From CAZIKF01 sp964539825 (GTDB lineage Bacteria; Muiribacteriota; UBA6191): a stretch of 24,790 nt of DNA. Within the stretch, counting starts at the first letter, position 1. Every line of letters starts with the position of its first letter. The notes under the pieces were generated by a model, which was not told where the DNA came from, made no database searches, and saw only the letters and a program-made list of their open reading frames with translations. The stretch spans positions 1-24,790 of the forward strand of contig CAZIKF010000055.1 in assembly GCA_964539825.1 (NCBI GenBank), in the 5' to 3' direction. Positions 8,444 through 15,632 of the stretch are shown piece by piece. The translations under genes and the position numbers were made by a program.

Positions 8444-8714
8444 ATTACATCTATACTAAAAACAAACGGTACTCCTGTTTGTGGATTCCTGACCAAAACA
8501 AACCCAGCGCAGATGAGTAGGAGAATCAATAGATTTGGTTTAAACGAGAATCTGGACAAATCAATTGTGTTTGGTCATACAAGCCTGATAAATAGCAAGA
8601 ATTGGATCACTTAAACTCGTCATTTACTTTAAACATGGTATATATGGGGAAGGGTGTCTTTTCAAAGAGAGCTAGAAGATAAAAGAAGGGCAATGGAAGG
8701 GTCGAAGGTGTGGC
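8444..8714. other. intergenic region before the lipid A operon, candidate promoters
   Basis: A 271-base A/T-rich gap, the largest break between the first two gene runs, so a promoter for lpxI is expected here. Two weak sigma-70-like candidates: TTGAGA (8428-8433) with TATACT (8453-8458), spacing 19; and TTGTGT (8565-8570) with GATAAA (8587-8592), spacing 16. A small hairpin with arms ACAAAC and GTTTGT begins near 8462 and lacks a T-tract. No ORF with a ribosome binding site or RNA gene was seen. Confidence 0.3.
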
Positions 8715-9539
8715 ATGAGTAAAGAGCTCAGGGAAGAAAAGAAGATAGGCTTGGTAGCGGGATACGGCGATATGCCCGTAGAGATCATTAAATCCGCTCA
8801 ACGGGAAGGCTATGAAATCGTATGCATCGCACTACGAGGAATGGCTCACGATCACCTCGACTCATTGACATCTCATTCCCTGTATGTGGACCTCGGTGAG
8901 ATTGAGAAAACGATAGAATTTCTCAAATCCCATGATGTATCCGAGGTGTTCTTCGCGGGTAAGGTGGAAAAGACCCGTCTCTTCTCACCAGACTTTAAAA
9001 TGGATCAAAGCGCTATGAACCTGCTGAAGAGTCTTCCCAAGGGTAATGATGACACCATTCTGCTGGGTCTTGCTGAGTTGTTTGCCCAAACTGGGCTGAA
9101 GGTATTGGATTCTACACGCTTCTTAAAGACGATTCTCCCGAAGAAAGGCATCCTCACCGATCACGACATTCCCAGGAATGTGGAAGAGGACATCAAATAC
9201 GGCTATGACGTGGCCAAGGCAATTGCAAAATTGGATATAGGTCAGACGATTGTTGTGAAAAATAAGACGGTGCTGGCAGTAGAGGCGATTGAAGGTACAG
9301 ATCAGGCGGTCTTACGAGGTGGCGAGTTTGGCAAAGGAGGGGCGGTAGCTATCAAAGTGGCGAAGCCTCAGCAGGATTTAAGGTTTGACGTTCCTACAAT
9401 CGGAATTGGGACAATCCTATCCTGTGTGGAAGCCGGTGTTTGTGCTTTAGCATTCGACTCTGGGACCACAATTCTACTCAATTCAAAAGAAGTTCTAAAG
9501 ATGGCCCGGGCAAAGGGTATTCACCTCATTTCGCTCTAA
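8715..9539 (+). CDS. lpxI: UDP-2,3-diacylglucosamine pyrophosphatase LpxI
   Basis: LpxI hydrolyses UDP-2,3-diacylglucosamine to lipid X (2,3-diacylglucosamine 1-phosphate) and UMP, the fourth step of lipid A synthesis. It replaces the unrelated LpxH of E. coli. 274 aa, full length. Family hallmarks: IGLVAGYGDMPVE at the N-terminus (usual: LGLIAGxGxLP), KGNDDTILLGLAE, VVKNKTVLAVEAIEGTDQ, and the C-terminal RFDVPTIGIGT. The ATG has AAGGTG just upstream. It is the first gene of a close run and sits 24 bases before lpxB, which makes the function assignment secure: the next enzyme uses its product. Confidence 0.95.
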   Translation: MSKELREEKKIGLVAGYGDMPVEIIKSAQREGYEIVCIALRGMAHDHLDSLTSHSLYVDLGEIEKTIEFLKSHDVSEVFFAGKVEKTRLFSPDFKMDQSAMNLLKSLPKGNDDTILLGLAELFAQTGLKVLDSTRFLKTILPKKGILTDHDIPRNVEEDIKYGYDVAKAIAKLDIGQTIVVKNKTVLAVEAIEGTDQAVLRGGEFGKGGAVAIKVAKPQQDLRFDVPTIGIGTILSCVEAGVCALAFDSGTTILLNSKEVLKMARAKGIHLISL

Positions 9540-9563
9540 AATCTCAGAAAGGCTTTTTAAGGG

Positions 9564-10697
9564 ATGGGAACCGACAGGCGACATAAGGTATTGATCTTGG
9601 CGGGAGAAGAGTCAGGAGATCTACACGGCTCCTATCTTGTTCGCGCATTTAATGCCCTGAAAACTCCTCCTGAAGTTTATGCCTTTGGAGGTAAGCATCT
9701 TCAAAGTGAAGGCGCTGACCTTGTTGAAAACACCCTGGAAACATCAGTTGTGGGTATTTCTGAAGTCCTTTTTGCGCTCCCCTCACTCTTTAAGAGGGCA
9801 AGAAAGATCAAGGATTTTATCAAAACCCATGATCTGGATCTGGTGATTCTGATTGACTATCCTGGATTTCATCTTTGGATTCTGCCTGAAATTTCTCGGC
9901 TGGTTCCCACCGTATATTACATTCCACCCAAAGTATGGGTTTGGAAAGAGAGTCGTGCCCGCAAGATTTTGGAATTTTGCCATAGAGTCTATACAATCTT
10001 CCCCTTTGAGCAGCGCTTCTTTCCCGAAAAGTCCCGCTATTTCGGTCATCCGCTCCTGGATATTGTTAAACCCAAACTGAACAGAGAGGAATTTTTACTC
10101 TCACAGGGGCTTGATCCCGCTAAACGCTATGTTGGCCTGGTTCCCGGTTCTCGTTCTCAAGAGATTAAGAAAATGCTCCCGCTTTTTCTAGAAGTATCCC
10201 GAAAGCTCTCCAGAGAAGAAAATCTGGGATTCTTGCTGCCGCACGCCCCTTCTCTAGACCTTCAGGAATACCAAAATATAGATCCAGATCTGGAGTCGGT
10301 TGTGAGGATATGTGAAGGAGAGACTTATTCACTGCTGGGTTCTTGTGATTTCATTCTGGCGACTTCGGGAACCGTGACGCTGGAGGCGGCAATCCTGGGG
10401 ACGCCGATGCTGATTTGTAATCGTGGAAGCGCCCTTACATACCTGGCTTTCCAGGCCCTTTCAAAGGTCAGGCACCTGGGACTGCCAAATATTCTAAAAC
10501 AGGAGGAAATCTGTCCGGAGTATCTCCAGAATGACGCTAACCTGGAAAACCTTTTCAATGCTGCGAAGTCTTATCTACAGGATGCTTCAAAATTGGAAGA
10601 ACAGAAGAAACATCTTTTTGAGGTCAGGGAACTTTTAGGGGAACCCGGAGTTCTGGCAAAAATTTCCCAAGACATGCAGGAGACCTATCTAAGATGA
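9564..10697 (+). CDS. lpxB: lipid-A-disaccharide synthase LpxB
   Basis: LpxB (glycosyltransferase family 19) joins lipid X to UDP-2,3-diacylglucosamine to form the lipid A disaccharide at the inner face of the inner membrane. 377 aa, normal. It carries the expected motifs: AGEESGDLHG at residues 13-22, LIDYPGF (usual IDxPxF), YYIPPKVWVWKESR, FGHPLLDI, LVPGSRSQE, ATSGTVTLE, and GLPNIL...PEYLQ. These are the substrate- and nucleotide-binding segments of the family, so I treat this copy as the functional synthase, in contrast to the second copy at 12454. The 3' end overlaps msbA by 4 bases (ATGA). Confidence 0.95.
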   Translation: MGTDRRHKVLILAGEESGDLHGSYLVRAFNALKTPPEVYAFGGKHLQSEGADLVENTLETSVVGISEVLFALPSLFKRARKIKDFIKTHDLDLVILIDYPGFHLWILPEISRLVPTVYYIPPKVWVWKESRARKILEFCHRVYTIFPFEQRFFPEKSRYFGHPLLDIVKPKLNREEFLLSQGLDPAKRYVGLVPGSRSQEIKKMLPLFLEVSRKLSREENLGFLLPHAPSLDLQEYQNIDPDLESVVRICEGETYSLLGSCDFILATSGTVTLEAAILGTPMLICNRGSALTYLAFQALSKVRHLGLPNILKQEEICPEYLQNDANLENLFNAAKSYLQDASKLEEQKKHLFEVRELLGEPGVLAKISQDMQETYLR

Positions 10698-12451
10698 AAG
10701 ATTTGAAAAGATTGCTCCTCCTGGGAAAACGCCATTGGTACCTGGTAGTTTTCAGTCTATTTGCATCCGCACTGGTTGCCTGGGCAACGATGTACAACGC
10801 TGAAATCTTGAGAAAACTTCTTGATGAAGTTCTTGTGGTACCCAGTGGTAAAAATGAGGCTGAGCACCTTAGCTCCCAATTAGCTAGCCTCAACTGGATT
10901 ATTGTTCTTGCAGTCCTGGTGACTTTTGCCAAGGGGGCGGGCACTTTCCTGCAGACCTACTCCATGTCCTATGTCTGTCAAAATATGATCTTTCGTTTGA
11001 AGGTTGAGTTCTTTTCCAAGTTACAAAGGTTGCCCCTGGCTTACTTTGCCACTAAGAGAACAGGCGATTTAATCAGTCGTCTCAACGGTGACATGCTGGT
11101 TATCGAGCAGATGCTTCAGACATTGATTAGGATCATGGTGGACCCCTTCGTGATTTTTGCCCTCGTGGGCTACATGTTCTACACCGACTGGCGTCTGGCC
11201 TTCTGTATTTTCATAATTGTTCCCATTCTGGGTGTTCTGGTGCGGTTTCTATCTAAGAAATTGAGACGTGCAGGAAAGCTTCTTCAGGATAAGGTAGGCG
11301 ACATTTCGGCACTGATTCAAGAAACGGTTTCAGGCATTAAAATTATTAAGGCCTTTCGTATGGAAAGGGCTAAGGACATACATTTTGAAAAGGAGTGTAA
11401 GGATAATTTCAGATTTTCCATGAAAAGTGTGAAGTACAACGCGCTTAACTCACCCGTCGTAGAACTAGCCGACGCGTTTGGTATCGCGATTATGATTTAC
11501 TTTGGCTCTCGGGCTGTCATTGATGGCCGTTTGACCCCGGGAGAATTGATTGGTTTTCTTACCAGTCTGGGACTTCTTTTCCATCCTTTAAAAAAACTCA
11601 CCAATGGGAACGCTGTGATCCAGCAATCCACAGGTGCGGTAGGCAGAGTTTTTGAAGTATTGGACCAGGAACCAGAAACAGATTCCGGTAGCCTGTCCGT
11701 ATCTGCAAAAGTGCAGGCGCACATTGAGATTCAAGATCTGGGATTTCAATTCAGATCAGACAAATGGGTACTTGATGGGATTAACCTTTCCGTGCAAGAA
11801 GGGCAGGTCATTGCGCTGGTGGGTCCTTCTGGCGGAGGGAAGAGCAGCCTTGTCAATCTACTACCCAGATTTTATACCTACCAGAGAGGGAGAATTTTAC
11901 TCGATGGAGAGGAGATCACCAGGTTTAAACTTGACGAATATCGGGATCTGTTTGGCATTGTTCCCCAGGAAGTTCTTTTGTTCCGCGGTACCATTGAAGA
12001 AAATGTCAGGCTCGCAAAACCCGATGCCAGTTTTGAAAAGATTCAAGAGGCATGTCTCGCGGCAAATGCTCATGACTTTATTATGAGTTTGGAACATGGC
12101 TATCAAACCCATATAGCGGAGATGGGAGTGGGGCTCTCGGGAGGACAGCGACAGAGAATCGCCATTGCCCGTGCCGTTTTGAAAAACCCCAAAATTTTAA
12201 TTCTTGATGAAGCCACCTCTGCACTTGATTCAGAATCAGAGAAGGTAGTGCAGGATGCCCTTGAAAATGTTATGAAGGATCGAACTACCTTTGTCATTGC
12301 GCATCGGATTTCAACAGTTACCAGCGCGCATAGAATTGTAGTTGTCAACGAAGGGCGAATCGAGGCTATGGGCTCCCATCTGGAGTTACTAAAACAATCG
12401 GCTATTTATCCCCGTTTATGTAAAGCGACGGCATCGGAGGTTTCGAATTAG
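10694..12451 (+). CDS. msbA: lipid A export ABC transporter MsbA-type (permease-ATPase fusion)
   Basis: A half-size ABC exporter, 585 aa, that works as a homodimer. By family and by position between two LpxB-type genes it most likely flips the lipid A core across the inner membrane. The N-terminal half has six membrane helices (about residues 15-300). The ATPase half starts near 345: Walker A GPSGGGKS at 377-384, signature LSGGQ at 481-485, Walker B ILILDE with Asp505 and Glu506, and the H-loop His537 (IAHR). The ATG is coupled to lpxB by a 4-base overlap. Other exporters of this class (peptide, drug) look alike, so the substrate rests on context. Confidence 0.9.
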   Translation: MKDLKRLLLLGKRHWYLVVFSLFASALVAWATMYNAEILRKLLDEVLVVPSGKNEAEHLSSQLASLNWIIVLAVLVTFAKGAGTFLQTYSMSYVCQNMIFRLKVEFFSKLQRLPLAYFATKRTGDLISRLNGDMLVIEQMLQTLIRIMVDPFVIFALVGYMFYTDWRLAFCIFIIVPILGVLVRFLSKKLRRAGKLLQDKVGDISALIQETVSGIKIIKAFRMERAKDIHFEKECKDNFRFSMKSVKYNALNSPVVELADAFGIAIMIYFGSRAVIDGRLTPGELIGFLTSLGLLFHPLKKLTNGNAVIQQSTGAVGRVFEVLDQEPETDSGSLSVSAKVQAHIEIQDLGFQFRSDKWVLDGINLSVQEGQVIALVGPSGGGKSSLVNLLPRFYTYQRGRILLDGEEITRFKLDEYRDLFGIVPQEVLLFRGTIEENVRLAKPDASFEKIQEACLAANAHDFIMSLEHGYQTHIAEMGVGLSGGQRQRIAIARAVLKNPKILILDEATSALDSESEKVVQDALENVMKDRTTFVIAHRISTVTSAHRIVVVNEGRIEAMGSHLELLKQSAIYPRLCKATASEVSN

Positions 12452-12453
12452 GT

Positions 12454-13695
12454 ATGAGTGAATCCAAGCGAGTTTTCGTGTCTGCAGGAGAACATTCCGG
12501 AAACGTGTATGTTGCCTCTGTGATTAAGGATTTACTGGGAAGATACCCGGAGTTGGAGTTTGAAGGAGTCGGGGGAACTGAATTAGGGGACTGTGGAGTA
12601 AAGATTCTTCATAATTCAGATCAGTGGGGTTCCATTGGATTAGTAGAAGCCCTCAAACGCTGGAAACTGGTTCTTGTTAACCACGCTCTTTGTACCTACC
12701 TTGAGGAGGAAAGACCTGATTTGGTGCTGCTCGCGGATTATCCTGGTTTTAATATGCCGCTGGCAAGAAAAGCTCGGTCGCTTGGAATTCCTTCGGTATA
12801 TCTCTTTCCACCCCGTAAGTTTTCTAGAGATTCAAATTCTGTGAAGGATGCGGCTTCAAACATAACCAGGGTTGCTGCTGAGTTTGAGCCCACTTTTGAA
12901 ACATATAGACAGGCAGGTGCCAGGGTGGATTTCGTAGGGCACCCCATGCTCGATATTTTACCCCAATTGAGTCGCGAAGATTTGCGTGCAAAGTACTCAA
13001 TTCAAAGCAATGAGAGAGTGATTCTGCTCATGCCTGGTTCCCGGGTGCAGGAATTGGTATTGTTGTTGCCGCTCTTCAGGGATTTATCCATCAGGCTTTT
13101 TAACAAAGTCCCATCCATTCGCTTCCATCTATTGGGTGCCCAGAATCTCAGATCCAATTCCAAGATGAATAGTGAGTTAGAGCGATTTGAACACGAACAG
13201 CGTGAACTGGGAGTGCCGGTCTCCCTTTTCTGGGAGAATCGATTTGAACACATGTGTATCTCAGATTTTGCGGTAGCCACCTCCGGAACAGCTACATTGG
13301 AATTGGCCTGTTACAAGGTACCAATGGCAATTTGCTATAAGGTTACTCCTCTCACAGCTTTCCTGGCTAAATTGTTCAGTCGAATCCCCCGTTTTATTGG
13401 TCTGCCCAATTTGCTTGCCAATGATTCCATCGTTCCCGAATTTGTTCAGCAGCACGCTAGCGTTGATGAAATGGCACCCTTTATCGAAGAGTGTTTACTG
13501 TCAGCTGAGAAATTGGAGAGCATCAGGTCCAAACTGGGAGTGACGATATCAAAGCTTGGAGGTACCGGGGCCATTCAGAGAGTAAACCGCTTGATTCTCG
13601 AAGAACTAGGAATCTTTGAAAGTTCTGAAAAAGGTCCGGCTCCCCTCTCCAATGACGTTGGTGAGAAACATCAAAAGGAATCGGCACTGACCTGA
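12454..13695 (+). CDS. diverged LpxB-like glycosyltransferase (second lpxB paralog)
   Basis: A family 19 glycosyltransferase homologous along its length to the LpxB at 9564, but altered in conserved places. AGExSGD reads AGEHSGN (Asp to Asn, residue 17). The YYIPPKVWVW loop is replaced by YLFPPRKFSRDS, which loses both Trp residues. Kept are LADYPGF, FVGHPMLDI, MPGSRVQE, ATSGTATLE and GLPNLL...PEFVQ, so the fold and sugar-nucleotide site are probably intact. 413 aa, about 35 longer than typical, with a polar C-terminal tail. It begins 2 bases after msbA and ends 3 bases before the acyltransferase gene, so it belongs to the lipid operon. It may glycosylate another lipid, act on an altered acceptor, or be an inactive partner; the sequence does not decide. 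Confidence 0.8.
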   Translation: MSESKRVFVSAGEHSGNVYVASVIKDLLGRYPELEFEGVGGTELGDCGVKILHNSDQWGSIGLVEALKRWKLVLVNHALCTYLEEERPDLVLLADYPGFNMPLARKARSLGIPSVYLFPPRKFSRDSNSVKDAASNITRVAAEFEPTFETYRQAGARVDFVGHPMLDILPQLSREDLRAKYSIQSNERVILLMPGSRVQELVLLLPLFRDLSIRLFNKVPSIRFHLLGAQNLRSNSKMNSELERFEHEQRELGVPVSLFWENRFEHMCISDFAVATSGTATLELACYKVPMAICYKVTPLTAFLAKLFSRIPRFIGLPNLLANDSIVPEFVQQHASVDEMAPFIEECLLSAEKLESIRSKLGVTISKLGGTGAIQRVNRLILEELGIFESSEKGPAPLSNDVGEKHQKESALT

Positions 13696-13698
13696 CTA

Positions 13699-14658
13699 AT
13701 GCGGATTCAATCCATTTTTCTCACTTGTTTATACGTTTTTCTTGTCGTTTTTTTCTGGCTGATTCCCCGTAGAATTCTTCTGTGGCTTTGTTCCATGGCC
13801 GCGGGCTGTCTCCAGTATTTTCCGCTGCATCCCATTGATCGAAATCTCAATGTTTTAAATCGCTATCGCGAATTAAAAGGAGACTCACTTCTGCCCCTAC
13901 GTAAGTTAAAGCGGCGTAACCTCTACTACACCATGAAGAATGTTGTTGATTTCTTTAAATTTCTGATTTTAAAAAGAAAGGGTTGGGAGGAGAAAATCAG
14001 AGTGGAGGGACTAGAGAATCTTAAAAGCGTCTATGACCAGGGTAAAGGTGTGATTGGGGTCTGCGGGCATCTTGGGAATTGGGAAATAGGCGGATTAGTT
14101 CTACAAAAACACCAAATCAAAGTTTCTTCCTTAATCTTTGAACAGCTAGACCCACTCCTTGATTTGTTTCTGAACAAGGCAAGGGAGGATTCCGGGGTTC
14201 AGTTACTTCATCAAAGAAGGGGTCTACGACAAGCAATACGCAATCTGGAGGCCGGTGGATTGGTCTGTGTGCATACGGATCAAGATGGTACCCGGCATGG
14301 TAACTTTTTGAATTTTTTTGGATTACATTGCAGCTTTCCGCGCGTGATTGAAATGTTTCTGAATCATTCAGAACCCGCCATCGTACCGATGTGTTTATTT
14401 CACGATCCTGACAGCGACGGTTATTGTTTGAAGTTTTTTGAACCCTGGGAAATTGACTATGCTCAAGTTCGCTCAGATGTGACCCCAGTGTTTGAGAAGA
14501 TACGGGATTTCCTTCAAGATGAGATTTTGGAGAATCCAGACCAGTGGCTGTTACTCTATGATCGATTCAAACTTAGACATATTCCTCTTTTGAGAAAACA
14601 GGGAGTTTTAGAGAGGGTACAAAAGGAATTCGAGGAAGCATGGAAAGGCCGCGAATAG
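13699..14658 (+). CDS. LpxL/HtrB-type lipid A acyltransferase
   Basis: A membrane-anchored acyltransferase of the LpxL/LpxM (HtrB) family, which transfers a secondary acyl chain to lipid A. 319 aa. One N-terminal membrane helix (about residues 5-40) is followed by the catalytic HxxxxE motif, His124-Glu129 (GHLGNWE, family: HFGNWE). GGLVCVHTDQDGTRHG matches the family's second block (usual DQ-x-G...G), and the NPDQWLLLYDRFK near the C-terminus (usual P-x-QWxWxHxRFK) is typical of LpxL-type proteins. It starts 3 bases after the LpxB-like gene and overlaps pdxA by 19 bases. Which acyl chain and position are used cannot be told, so no symbol is given. Confidence 0.88.
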   Translation: MRIQSIFLTCLYVFLVVFFWLIPRRILLWLCSMAAGCLQYFPLHPIDRNLNVLNRYRELKGDSLLPLRKLKRRNLYYTMKNVVDFFKFLILKRKGWEEKIRVEGLENLKSVYDQGKGVIGVCGHLGNWEIGGLVLQKHQIKVSSLIFEQLDPLLDLFLNKAREDSGVQLLHQRRGLRQAIRNLEAGGLVCVHTDQDGTRHGNFLNFFGLHCSFPRVIEMFLNHSEPAIVPMCLFHDPDSDGYCLKFFEPWEIDYAQVRSDVTPVFEKIRDFLQDEILENPDQWLLLYDRFKLRHIPLLRKQGVLERVQKEFEEAWKGRE

Positions 14659-15632
14659 CAGTTACATTAGGTGACCCTTGTGGGGTAGGTCCGGAAATTA
14701 CCTGGAATGCCTTCAACCAGGTTTATGAGAAGCTGGATTATGATCTGGAAATTCTTGGTGATATCCGTATCTATGATTCCCTGGGTATCTCAGTCTCAGA
14801 TGAATTCAGAAGTTGTTTTACTTCTAGCTTCAATGAGAATTCACTCTCGAAAATCCAATCGGTAGGAAAGGAATGTGAGCGCGGTGGGGAGCACGCCTAT
14901 ACATACTTGATGGCATCCGTGAGTTCAGTGCTCAATGGCTCTGTCAGGGGGCTGATCAATGGGCCGCTATCGAAGAGTTCGGTCGCCAAAGTTTCACCAG
15001 GATTTTTGGGACATACTCAGTTCTACGAGGAGCATCTTCTAGCAGCGGATTCAACAGAAGCGATGATGTGTTTCTGGGGGAACCGATTTTCTCTGCTGCT
15101 TTTGAGTCATCATGTACCCCTTGCGCAGGTTTCTGAGATGTTGTTGAGTAGAGATCAGGGAGCCATTGTCTTGAAGTGTATGAAGAGCTTTCAAGATCTT
15201 TTGGGAGAATTAAGAATTGGTGTTTGTGGCTTCAATCCCCATGCAGGAGAACAGGGTCTGATGGATCATGGTGAAGATCGGCATCTAGGCCGCCTGGTAA
15301 GGGATCTCAAAATCTCAGGTTACAACGTACAAGGCCCCCTGCCCGCAGACACACTTTTTTGTCCGGGAATTCTGGATGCATTCAACATGATTGTTTCTTC
15401 CCACCACGACCAGGGATTAGTTCCTTTCAAGATGGCCCATTTTCCAGGAGGAGTGGGATTTACTCTTGGATTGAGCGTTCCGCGATTTACGGTAGATCAT
15501 GGCACAGCATTTGACCTGGCAGGCACTGGTAAGGCCTCCTGCCACTCCATGAAAGATGCTTTTTTGCTCATGAATAGAGCCTTGAAGCTGGATCAAAGGG
15601 GAGAGCTTGTTCAAATAGCGGAGCAGATGTGA
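14640..15632 (+). CDS. pdxA: 4-hydroxythreonine-4-phosphate dehydrogenase PdxA
   Basis: PdxA oxidises 4-hydroxythreonine 4-phosphate with NAD(P)+ in the DXP-dependent route to pyridoxal phosphate. 330 aa. Motifs: VTLGDPCGVGPEI at the N-terminus (usual GDPAGIGPE), INGPLSK and GHTQFYEE, NPHAGEQGLMDHGED, SSHHDQGLVPFK, and TVDHGTAFDLAGTGKAS. The three metal-ligand His regions (GHT, NPHAGE, HHDQG) are all present. The start has GAGGA just upstream of ATG and lies inside the acyltransferase's last codons. The link with lipid genes is by co-transcription only; no mechanistic tie is implied. PdxA2-type paralogs act on other substrates, which is a minor alternative. Confidence 0.92.
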   Translation: MERPRIAVTLGDPCGVGPEITWNAFNQVYEKLDYDLEILGDIRIYDSLGISVSDEFRSCFTSSFNENSLSKIQSVGKECERGGEHAYTYLMASVSSVLNGSVRGLINGPLSKSSVAKVSPGFLGHTQFYEEHLLAADSTEAMMCFWGNRFSLLLLSHHVPLAQVSEMLLSRDQGAIVLKCMKSFQDLLGELRIGVCGFNPHAGEQGLMDHGEDRHLGRLVRDLKISGYNVQGPLPADTLFCPGILDAFNMIVSSHHDQGLVPFKMAHFPGGVGFTLGLSVPRFTVDHGTAFDLAGTGKASCHSMKDAFLLMNRALKLDQRGELVQIAEQM

